Shown: in pieces, positions 1-4,605 of the stretch
Layout of the letters: each line of letters starts with the position of its first letter
Numbering within the stretch: position 1 is the first letter of the stretch
IMG/VR virus record: IMGVR_UViG_3300042516_001234
Coordinates: 1 to 34,978 of that record
Direction: 5' to 3' (one strand)
DNA from: a virus
Length of the DNA: 34,978 nucleotides
Translations under genes and position numbers: made by a program
The notes under the pieces: model-generated
Databases searched by the model: none
Seen by the model: the letters and a program-made list of their open reading frames with translations, nothing else
Told to the model about the DNA's origin: nothing

Positions 1-167
1 ACACCGTCCTTTGTCACTGTTATACCACCCACATGGTGCTCTGACTCGATTAATACTGTGCGCCCTCGCGCACCTAATGTACTTTTGACTGCTCCAGCGA
101 TCGTCTTGATGCCTTTCTTGAGCTTTTGTTGGCCATCTTGGCCTAAATGAACATGTTTTACTACCAT
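1..167 (-). CDS. groL: GroEL/Cpn60 chaperonin, N-terminal fragment cut by window edge
   Basis: Reading leftward from the ATG at 167-165, 55 codons run off the start of the window. The peptide has the hallmarks of the Cpn60 N-terminus: a KKGIKTIAGAVKSTLGARGR segment matching the GroEL stretch GVNxLADAVKVTLGPKGR, then a nucleotide-binding VTKDG motif (TITKDGV in GroEL). GroEL forms a double-ring ATP-dependent folding chamber. Phage versions are known from a minority of tailed phages and are presumed to fold capsid or other virion proteins. It lies in the leftward block after the 406-aa basic protein but has its own promoter (-7 box at 185-192). Only about a tenth of the family's usual ~540 residues is visible, so completeness and any groES partner cannot be judged. 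Identity as a chaperonin is confident; that it is phage rather than host DNA is inferred from the neighbours. Confidence 0.86.
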   Translation of the reverse strand, partial: MVVKHVHLGQDGQQKLKKGIKTIAGAVKSTLGARGRTVLIESEHHVGGITVTKDG

Positions 168-184
168 TTTATTATATTTTGTCA

Positions 185-220
185 CAAATATAGCAGATTT
201 TCGTGACAAAAACAAAAAAA
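185..220 (-). promoter_or_regulatory. Bacteroidetes-type promoter for the chaperonin gene
   Basis: On the minus strand, a TATATTTG box (185-192) matches the Bacteroidetes -7 consensus TAnnTTTG. It lies 20 nt downstream of a TTTG at 213-216, the expected -33 spacing. The start codon follows 17 nt after the -7 box. The -33 element is supplied by the T-tract of the upstream terminator. An inverted repeat GTCAC (181-185)/GTGAC (203-207) brackets the -7 region and could be an operator, but it is short. Confidence 0.6.
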
Positions 221-236
221 CCCTCCGATTGGAGGG
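213..236 (-). terminator. Rho-independent terminator of the leftward 406-aa gene
   Basis: On the minus strand, CCCTCC-AATC-GGAGGG (236 to 221) is immediately followed by seven T residues. The hairpin begins 5 nt after the stop codon of the 406-aa gene. The T-tract runs straight into the promoter of the chaperonin gene. Confidence 0.8.
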
Positions 237-241
237 CTATT

Positions 242-1462
242 TTATCTATTTTTTGGCATTGTTCGTTTAGTTGGGCCTAAATTTCTTACTTTTTTAGTTT
301 CAGTTAGCATTGATTGCCTTGATTGTTCTGTAGATCCCTTCATAGATTCTGGAGTAAAAGTTCTAACTACTCTTTTTGGCTTGTTTTTACCTTCTGGTAG
401 TTTTTCGTTTTCTACATTTCTACGTATATCATCTTTTGCTACACCAGCAGAAGATTGATATTTGTTAGGTAAAGACTCTACGTATTTCTGAGCTAGTTTG
501 GCTTCTCTGATATCTTTCCTGCTTGATTTAATATCTTTTTTGATAGACCTTTTTTCAGACGCGTCGGAAGAAGCTCTCTTTTCAGATTTCAAACTTTTTA
601 TATCTTCCTTACGTGTTTTTTGGAAGTCTCCTAAAGCACCACTAGTTGCATATCTTCCTTCCTCACCTAGAACATCACCAATAGCACCATAGTAAGCAGC
701 AGCCATTTTTCGCTCTTTGCCGTATGTGTAGCCTTTTTGACGTTCAGATGTTGATTTTTTAACAGGTATCTTTTGAGTCATCAATTTACTACCTCCGCCC
801 CTAGTTCTTGTAGGTGAAGCCCATGATTCAACTTCATCTTTTTTAATTCTTCCAACTGTAGTTGTTTTAGGTTGAACTAATTTAGGCTGTTCTGGAGCTT
901 TACCTGGACTACCTGGATCAGCACCTGGATCCTTGTACATTCTTGTTACATTCATTGGACCTTTAAATCCAGTCTTTTTTTGCTCCTCGTAATCATGCAC
1001 AAGTATACGCTCATTTGGTAAGCGACTTTGTTTAAAAGACTTATTAGATGGAGCATTGTAGAAGCTCTCTAACTCTGATCCAGATAACTCCTTCTTACCA
1101 TAAACAGACATCTCTTGCTCTTCAGTCATATCTTCAAGAGTTCCTTTTGCTTTTCTTGTCGGTTTACTTTTTAAGAATTCGTCATATGCAGCTTTTTGTT
1201 TGTCGTAAGACGATTTAGCCTCAGACTTTTGTTTGTACTCAGAAGATGCCTTACTGTAAGACTCTTGAGCCATTTTGTTTCTCTTTGAAGTTTCAGCTAT
1301 ATCACCCTTTCTAGCAAATGTTCCAACAAATGGATCGTCTTTAGGACCACTTACCTTTACTTGCTGTAAATCGCTCATTGCTTTAGCAACATCCTGTCGT
1401 CTAGTAGGAAGACTTGGTGGGTCACCCATCATCATTTTACGACCAGTTCTCATTAATGCCAT
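242..1462 (-). CDS. Basic, low-complexity putative virion-associated protein (406 aa)
   Basis: No family is recognised. The sequence is very rich in Lys, Arg, Ser, Glu and Pro and looks mostly disordered. Residues ~60-105 are a charged helical stretch (repeated K/S/Y/Q), a Pro-rich linker lies near 180-200, and a second charged stretch near 285-325 alternates KSLKSEKR/KKDIKSSRKD. The only compact-looking part is around residues 245-275 (AAAYYGAIGDVLGEEGRYA). No signal peptide or membrane segment is seen. It is downstream of two small basic genes and upstream of a strong terminator, so the leftward mini-operon ends here. A packaged DNA-binding or scaffold-like role is plausible in a late phage block but unproven. 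M1, M4 and M10-M12 are alternative starts; M1 overlaps the preceding small gene by 10 nt. Confidence 0.75.
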   Translation of the reverse strand: MALMRTGRKMMMGDPPSLPTRRQDVAKAMSDLQQVKVSGPKDDPFVGTFARKGDIAETSKRNKMAQESYSKASSEYKQKSEAKSSYDKQKAAYDEFLKSKPTRKAKGTLEDMTEEQEMSVYGKKELSGSELESFYNAPSNKSFKQSRLPNERILVHDYEEQKKTGFKGPMNVTRMYKDPGADPGSPGKAPEQPKLVQPKTTTVGRIKKDEVESWASPTRTRGGGSKLMTQKIPVKKSTSERQKGYTYGKERKMAAAYYGAIGDVLGEEGRYATSGALGDFQKTRKEDIKSLKSEKRASSDASEKRSIKKDIKSSRKDIREAKLAQKYVESLPNKYQSSAGVAKDDIRRNVENEKLPEGKNKPKRVVRTFTPESMKGSTEQSRQSMLTETKKVRNLGPTKRTMPKNR

Positions 1463-1587
1463 AATAACATAATTTTAAAAATTAACAAATTGAGATGAAA
1501 CTCATTGTCTAAACCTTCCTCAGCCTTGTAATACTCAAAACCAACATTAAGGCCGTAAGGCATACTAAACTGTAGGAGTACTGTCAT
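1453..1587 (-). CDS. Small conserved-looking phage protein (44 aa)
   Basis: This ORF starts at the ATG at 1587 and shares an ATGA overlap with the stop of the 80-aa gene (1584-1586). It ends 10 nt inside the start of the 406-aa gene, a tight translational-coupling layout. The peptide contains YGLNVGFEYYKAEEGLDNEF followed by a hydrophobic HLNLLIFKIMLLWH tail. The acidic/aromatic front and beta-strand-like tail resemble small proteins common in flavobacterial phages, but no function is known. There is no other way to account for the 1463-1583 gap in the leftward operon. Confidence 0.65.
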   Translation of the reverse strand: MTVLLQFSMPYGLNVGFEYYKAEEGLDNEFHLNLLIFKIMLLWH

Positions 1588-1826
1588 CCTTTCCTCCACC
1601 TCTTATTATTTATAACTCCAGGCATATCTGGATCAATTTTTCTGTTTGTTTTTGTTTTTGTAACACCGTTCTTAGTAACTGTTGTAGTTTTTACTGGAAC
1701 TTCATTATAATACTTTGTAGGTAGACCTGATGGAGTTTTTTTGATAGGTCTGAATGGATTAGGAACAGCTACAAACTTATTTGCTGTAGTACGTTCAACA
1801 GTCTTTATTTTTTTATCGTTTGGCAT
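1584..1826 (-). CDS. Small basic hypothetical protein (80 aa)
   Basis: A Lys/Thr-rich protein with no recognised domain. A central VPVKTTTVTKNGVTKTKTNR stretch resembles the QPKTTTVGRIKKDEV stretch of the 406-aa neighbour, so the two may share a repeat-like linker or be functionally linked. The C-terminus RWRKG is basic. It is coupled to the 44-aa gene by an ATGA overlap. It is probably a small nucleic-acid-binding or virion protein, which is inference from composition alone. Confidence 0.65.
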   Translation of the reverse strand: MPNDKKIKTVERTTANKFVAVPNPFRPIKKTPSGLPTKYYNEVPVKTTTVTKNGVTKTKTNRKIDPDMPGVINNKRWRKG

Positions 1827-1918
1827 GACTTTATTTTTTGTAAAGATAATGAATTATTTTTTATACGATCTAAGTTCTTCTTGATCGTGTTCTTCCGTTT
1901 GATGTGTTTTTTAACCAT
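1805..1918 (-). CDS. Possible leader microprotein, highly basic (37 aa)
   Basis: The ATG at 1918-1916 lies only 4 nt after a TATATTTG -7 box (1923-1930), so a transcript from it would be almost leaderless. The peptide begins MVKKHIKRKNTIKKNLDRIK: 15 of 37 residues are Lys, Arg or His. It ends inside the start of the 80-aa gene. It may be a real basic microprotein or only a translated leader; no homology is known to me. Confidence 0.4.
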   Translation of the reverse strand: MVKKHIKRKNTIKKNLDRIKNNSLSLQKIKSCQTIKK

Positions 1919-1922
1919 ATAG

Positions 1923-1930
1923 CAAATATA
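1923..1930 (-). promoter_or_regulatory. -7 box of the leftward promoter
   Basis: TATATTTG on the minus strand matches the Bacteroidetes TAnnTTTG consensus and is identical to the box in front of the chaperonin gene. No TTTG is seen at the usual -33 position. Instead a small palindrome GGGTAATACCC (1941-1951) and the 12-bp palindrome CTGGCGCGCCAG (1956-1967) sit just upstream, suggesting activator or repressor control. Confidence 0.5.
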
Positions 1931-2370
1931 CGGAATTTTTGGGTAATACCCCCATCTGGCGCGCCAGCCCGATCGACCGAAACGACTGGCAAATCGATAG
2001 GGGGGTATGCATTTCGGAAAGTTCGGTCGGACTTTTTGGCTTTTTGCCTAGCGACCTACCTACCTGCCTACCTGTACGCTACGCGCACGTGTGTAGGGGT
2101 GGGTGTGCTTGTGCGCAGGGGTGGGGTGGTGTGTTGTTATCTGAGACCAATTACCCCTACCTTAAAATCGCTAGACAAACTTGTATTATAATTTGCATTA
2201 TGTTAAATAGACCGATAGACCAACCGACCAATCGTCCGTCCGTTCTACGTTTCAGCTCGATTGATTGGAGAGGTGGGGTTATCCCGTCTTGTAATCTTAC
2301 TTCACAAATGAATTTACTGCAAAATAATCTAAATCGATCCCAAACCCAATACCAATAAGGCTTTGCTAGT
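1931..2370. other. GC-rich divergent intergenic region with nested inverted repeats
   Basis: No credible gene is seen. The stretch is much richer in G+C than its surroundings and packed with symmetry: GGGTAATACCC (1941-1951), CTGGCGCGCCAG (1956-1967), ATACCCCC/GGGGGTAT (1946-1953 with 2001-2008), CGACCGAA/TTCGGTCG (1974-1981 with 2022-2029) and GTAGGGGT/ACCCCTAC (2093-2100 with 2153-2160). A C-rich CCTACCTACCTGCCTACCTG tract (2056-2075) is followed by G-runs at 2096-2126 that could form a G-quadruplex. A run of GACCR/CCGACC/CGTCCG motifs lies at 2209-2244. It separates leftward late genes from rightward early genes, so a regulatory, replication or packaging role is likely. Open frames here look like chance reads through GC-rich DNA. 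Confidence 0.55.
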
Positions 2371-2399
2371 CATTACAGCCTTCTCCAATGGTGTCATCA

Positions 2400-2437
2400 C
2401 TACGTATAAACACTTAGATCCTTCTACGTATTAACAC
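2400..2437 (+). repeat. Direct repeat CTACGTATWAACAC x2
   Basis: CTACGTATAAACAC (2400-2413) and CTACGTATTAACAC (2424-2437) differ at one base and start 24 bp apart. A further ACACGTAT lies directly after the second copy. They lie upstream of the early region and may bind a regulator or initiator. Confidence 0.5.
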
Positions 2438-2780
2438 GTATTTTTCATAAGAAGTATAAAAAAAATTGTTATCAATCGAAATAGTTGCCGTTACTTTGGT
2501 GTAAGCAAACGAGCTAATAACAATACTTCTTACTAGAAAACAACACGGAAATAAGGGTGCGACTAGCCTAGTGCATAAAGTCTAAATGAAACCGATAATA
2601 AACACCGAAAGGGAAATGGTTAAAGTGTTATAGGCAATGAATAGTAATTAGATTAATAAATATCGGTCTTTGACATCTTGGAACATGCGTCGCCTACGAT
2701 AACATCAAAAAAGCGGAAGCTGAAAAGCAATTAAGACTACTCCTATTTCACGCATGGTAGGTTACAGATAAAGATAATAT

Positions 2781-2823
2781 CCTTGTGGTGGTTCGATTCC
2801 ACCTATATAAGTGTGGTGCAAGG
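2781..2823 (+). other. T-arm-like hairpin inside a closing stem
   Basis: GGTGG (2787-2791), TTCGATT (2792-2798) and CCACC (2799-2803) form a perfect 5-bp stem with a canonical TpsiC loop (T54 T55 C56 R57 A58 N59 T60). The outer CCTTG/CAAGG pair closes it. I could not find a matching acceptor, D or anticodon arm, so this is not called a tRNA. Confidence 0.45.
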
Positions 2824-2832
2824 TACATTATA

Positions 2833-2890
2833 GCCGTGTTGACTATGAGTCATTAACTGAGAGCGAAACTCAGCACGGCACTAACCATTT
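2833..2890 (+). other. Hammerhead-like but non-canonical hairpin before the first early gene
   Basis: The element reads GCCGTG, then CTGAG-AGCGAAA-CTCAG, then CACGGC, then ACTAACC and an AT-rich leader ending in GCC before the ATG at 2903. The order CTGA/GAG/CGAAAC/TAACC echoes the three true hammerheads downstream, but the seventh core base, stem II and a stem III-UH junction are missing. It occupies the same place relative to its gene as the ribozymes do. Confidence 0.4.
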
Positions 2891-2902
2891 AAATTTATAG
2901 CC

Positions 2903-3016
2903 ATGAAAGTAGTATTTGCAGTTTGGACAAGCAGTTTAGCATTTGGTATTTTGTTCGGTATTGGATATGCCGTCTACCAAATCATAACAGGTCACGTTCC
3001 ACCGATTTACATTTAG
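2903..3016 (+). CDS. Single-pass membrane microprotein (37 aa)
   Basis: A tiny protein that is nearly all one hydrophobic helix: residues ~4-28 (VFAVWTSSLAFGILFGIGYAV) with a short tail ending HVPPIYI. It has no known family. It is the first cistron after the structured leader, and its stop codon TAG ends on the first base of hammerhead ribozyme 1. An early phage inner-membrane microprotein is a reasonable guess, for example one interfering with a host membrane process. Confidence 0.6.
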   Translation: MKVVFAVWTSSLAFGILFGIGYAVYQIITGHVPPIYI

Positions 3017-3072
3017 GTTAACTGATGAGAATTTAGTATTCGAAACGGCATTCACAAGATGCCGTATTAACC
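3016..3072 (+). ncRNA. Hammerhead ribozyme 1 (type I)
   Basis: All elements of a self-cleaving hammerhead are present in order. Stem I is GGTTAA (3016-3021), followed by core CTGATGA (3022-3028). Stem II is GAAT/ATTC (3029-3032, 3038-3041) with loop TTAGT, followed by GAAA (3042-3045). Stem III is CGGCAT/ATGCCG (3046-3051, 3059-3064) with a 7-nt loop, then T3065 and A3066, and the stem I return TTAACC (3067-3072). A3045 pairs with T3065, so the triplet is GUA and cleavage is predicted after A3066. An outer GATTT/AAATC pairing (3004-3008 with 3085-3089) could extend stem I around an internal loop. It would separate the 37-aa and 54-aa cistrons and leave a 23-nt leader on the latter. Confidence 0.92.
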
Positions 3073-3089
3073 AATAAAACATAGAAATC

Positions 3090-3254
3090 ATGTATTACAC
3101 AATAGAAATTTATTTAGAAAAAGGTCAATATGACTATACTGGCGAGATTCAAACAGAAGACAGATATATAATTGTCGATGCGGATGGATTTGATGCATGT
3201 GGTATACACATGACATTAGATGAGGCAAAGAAATTTATCAACGAGGTTGACTGA
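3090..3254 (+). CDS. Small hypothetical early protein (54 aa)
   Basis: An acidic, tyrosine-rich protein beginning MYYTIEIYLEKGQYDYTGEI with a likely beta-rich front and a helical end (MTLDEAKKFINEVD). No family is recognised. Its TGA stop (3252-3254) lies inside the catalytic CTGATGA box of hammerhead 2, and its last codons (GAG GTT GAC) form the ribozyme's stem I strand, so the C-terminal codons are constrained by the RNA. After cleavage at hammerhead 1 its message would begin 23 nt upstream of the ATG. Confidence 0.68.
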   Translation: MYYTIEIYLEKGQYDYTGEIQTEDRYIIVDADGFDACGIHMTLDEAKKFINEVD

Positions 3255-3299
3255 TGAGGTCTCAATGACCGAAACGTGACTACGTGTCACGTCTTAACC
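3245..3299 (+). ncRNA. Hammerhead ribozyme 2 (type I), overlapping a stop codon
   Basis: Stem I is GGTTGA (3245-3250) with TTAACC (3294-3299), including one G-U pair. The core CTGATGA is at 3251-3257. Stem II is GGTC/GACC (3258-3261, 3267-3270) with loop TCAAT. GAAA is at 3271-3274. Stem III is CGTGAC/GTCACG (3275-3280, 3286-3291) with loop TACGT, then T3292 and C3293. The GUC triplet predicts cleavage after C3293. Compared with ribozyme 1, stems II and III are entirely different in sequence yet perfectly paired, while the core and the stem I return strand are the same. The upstream gene's stop lies within the core. Confidence 0.93.
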
Positions 3300-3316
3300 A
3301 ATTTAATTTAATAGCC

Positions 3317-3427
3317 ATGAGCACAAAAATCTTAAAGATTGAAGGGAACTTCGAGGTATGGGGATTCTTTCTAAACGGAACATTAGTTAAGACTAAGAGA
3401 TTATTAATTCCATTCAGAGCGCGATGA
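3317..3427 (+). CDS. Small hypothetical early protein (36 aa)
   Basis: The peptide MSTKILKIEGNFEVWGFF and a basic tail (VKTKRLLIPFRAR) suggest a small beta hairpin, with no family known. It starts 23 nt after the hammerhead 2 cleavage site, the same leader length as the gene after hammerhead 1. It ends in an ATGA overlap with the next cistron, which argues for translational coupling. Confidence 0.6.
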   Translation: MSTKILKIEGNFEVWGFFLNGTLVKTKRLLIPFRAR

Positions 3428-3564
3428 TACTAGTATTTTTTAACCATCGTAGAGAGCAGATAATCATCACGAAGGAATTTGAGAACGAACAACATTTTAA
3501 TAACTACGTAGCTTACATGCAAAAGCGTTACGGCTACCAATTAGACGAGGTATATAACAAATAG
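3424..3564 (+). CDS. Small hypothetical early protein (46 aa)
   Basis: It starts MILVFFNHRREQIIITKEFE and contains an aromatic helix (FNNYVAYMQKRYGYQLDEVY). The ATGA overlap with the 36-aa gene and the 5-nt gap to the 75-aa gene support it as coding. The function is unknown. It shares the hammerhead 2 to 3 transcript segment with its two neighbours. Confidence 0.62.
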   Translation: MILVFFNHRREQIIITKEFENEQHFNNYVAYMQKRYGYQLDEVYNK

Positions 3565-3569
3565 AAATT

Positions 3570-3797
3570 ATGGAAAAGAGAATGAACAACGTAGGCTTTC
3601 ACAAGGCGGAAGGCACTATCAGACAATTGACAATCAGAGAGCAATTGATTCGCAACAAGCAATTCGTTGGCATCAACGACATCAAGCACCCGATACACGG
3701 AATAATATCCGTTGACAGAGACAAGCTAGACGACCTACTCAAGTACGAGGAGGGTCAATTGATTCGATTCAAGGAGAGCATGTTTCACCAAGGTTAA
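3570..3797 (+). CDS. Hypothetical early protein (75 aa)
   Basis: A basic/acidic mixed protein (MEKRMNNVGFHKAEGTIRQL...) with a probable helix-rich first half (TIREQLIRNKQF) and a C-terminal helix (DKLDDLLKYEEGQLIRFKESM). No recognised domain. Its TAA stop (3795-3797) is the end of the 5' stem I strand of hammerhead 3, so the ribozyme follows with no gap. It is the third gene in the segment between hammerheads 2 and 3. Confidence 0.7.
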   Translation: MEKRMNNVGFHKAEGTIRQLTIREQLIRNKQFVGINDIKHPIHGIISVDRDKLDDLLKYEEGQLIRFKESMFHQG

Positions 3798-3848
3798 CTG
3801 ACGAGATTTAAATAATCGAAACAGCACTCCAAAGGTGCTGTCTTAACC
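3792..3848 (+). ncRNA. Hammerhead ribozyme 3 (type I)
   Basis: Stem I is GGTTAA/TTAACC (3792-3797, 3843-3848). The core CTGACGA (3798-3804) uses C at the variable seventh position. Stem II is GATT/AATC (3805-3808, 3814-3817) with loop TAAAT. GAAA is at 3818-3821. Stem III is CAGCAC/GTGCTG (3822-3827, 3835-3840), extendable by one T-G pair, then T3841 and C3842. The GUC triplet predicts cleavage after C3842. A GTTT/AAAC pairing (3782-3785 with 3854-3857) may extend stem I across an internal loop. Cleavage would leave a 24-nt leader on the next gene. Confidence 0.92.
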
Positions 3849-3866
3849 AATAAAAACTTAGAACAA

Positions 3867-4094
3867 ATGAGAGTAATTAGAATCAACACAACAGCATTTA
3901 ATGAAGAAGACTTCTATCTATTAACTACCTTGAACGATGACCAAATCGCTGAAGTCATCCAACCAATCGTAAACGCAGAACGAGATGGAGAGGGCGACTA
4001 CTATGACAATGACATGATACTCCAAGCATTGAAAGATAGATTTCCTTTAGAGTATACAGACATGTACCAAGAATTTGATAAACTAACATTTTAG
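3867..4094 (+). CDS. Hypothetical early protein (75 aa)
   Basis: An acidic protein (MRVIRINTTAFNEEDFYLLT...) with DDQIAEVIQPIVNAERDGEGDYYDNDMILQALKDRFP, of a kind common in flavobacterial phages and without known function. It is the first gene after hammerhead 3 and starts a run (3867-5478) of closely spaced cistrons in which I see no further ribozymes. Confidence 0.72.
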   Translation: MRVIRINTTAFNEEDFYLLTTLNDDQIAEVIQPIVNAERDGEGDYYDNDMILQALKDRFPLEYTDMYQEFDKLTF

Positions 4095-4099
4095 AACTT

Positions 4100-4381
4100 A
4101 TGGCTGAAATAAATTTTCAAAAAGAAAAATCATGGAGCATTAAGGATAAATTTCCTATTAATGTTTATGTTGAGAAATCATGGACGGGAACATACTTCGT
4201 TATCACTGCACCAATCATGAGCATAAGTTATGGTGTGTGGGAAGAATTAGATTCAAATAGAGAGGTAGACATATCAAGATATGAATATGACAATGGTAAA
4301 GCAACATGGACTTCCTACACCCTAGACCAAATAAACAAATGGGGAGAAAAGAATAAAGATAAAATAATTATTAACCTATAA
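4100..4381 (+). CDS. Hypothetical protein (93 aa)
   Basis: Rich in Trp, Tyr, Lys and Ile (VEKSWTGTYFVITAPIMSISYGVWEEL), which suggests a small beta-sheet protein. No family recognised. It begins 5 nt after the preceding stop and ends 3 nt before the next start, so it belongs to the same operon. The base composition is somewhat more AT-rich than 4606-5478. Confidence 0.7.
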   Translation: MAEINFQKEKSWSIKDKFPINVYVEKSWTGTYFVITAPIMSISYGVWEELDSNREVDISRYEYDNGKATWTSYTLDQINKWGEKNKDKIIINL

Positions 4382-4384
4382 CTT

Positions 4385-4600
4385 ATGGACACGATAGACA
4401 GAATAATCGCATACGAGAGCGGAATGCTTGATGGTGCAGAGATGGTATACATGTTCTCTGAACTTGTAAAAAATGGTAGCGCATGGTCGTTACAAGGTCA
4501 TTACGGACGGATGGCATCCCGACTAATTGAGGTCGGGATATTAACCAAGGATGGTGACATAGATGAAATGAGAGCAATAGAATACGGAATTAATATGTAG
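4385..4600 (+). CDS. DUF7417-like phage protein (71 aa)
   Basis: The pattern MDTIDRIIAYESGMLDGAEMVYMFSELVKNGSAWSLQGHYGRMASRLIEVGIL is that of a small phage/plasmid family often annotated DUF7417: an I(I)AYExGxL opening, F..LV..G.AW.LQGHYGR.A..LI..G. It is helical and acidic at the end. No biochemical role is known to me. Family assignment is from memory of the motif. It lies in the mid-early operon. Confidence 0.78.
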   Translation: MDTIDRIIAYESGMLDGAEMVYMFSELVKNGSAWSLQGHYGRMASRLIEVGILTKDGDIDEMRAIEYGINM

Positions 4601-4605
4601 AAATC

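Larger units (their letters stand above)
2460..2890 (+). ncRNA. Possible structured noncoding RNA or long early leader
   Basis: No ORF of note fills this stretch. Several self-complementary segments are visible: ACCGATA/TATCGGT (2590-2596 with 2662-2668), CATGCGT/ACGCATG (2684-2690 with 2750-2756), CCTTG/CAAGG (2781-2785 with 2819-2823) enclosing a perfect tRNA T-arm-like hairpin, and GCCGTG/CACGGC (2833-2838 with 2874-2879) enclosing CTGAG/CTCAG. A weak promoter-like TTACTTTG (2491-2498) with TTG about 22 nt upstream might start it. It could be a stand-alone RNA or the 5' leader of the hammerhead operon. The family is not recognised. Confidence 0.4.

Noticed and set aside
1904-2358. Two overlapping plus-strand open frames of 95 and 139 aa
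   Set aside because: They run through the GC-rich repeat region, give Cys/Pro/Arg-rich nonsense, overlap inverted repeats and lack an operon context; judged chance frames.
2781-2823. A complete tRNA around the T-loop hairpin
   Set aside because: No 5' partner for the would-be acceptor strand TATATAA and no anticodon arm with U33 upstream.
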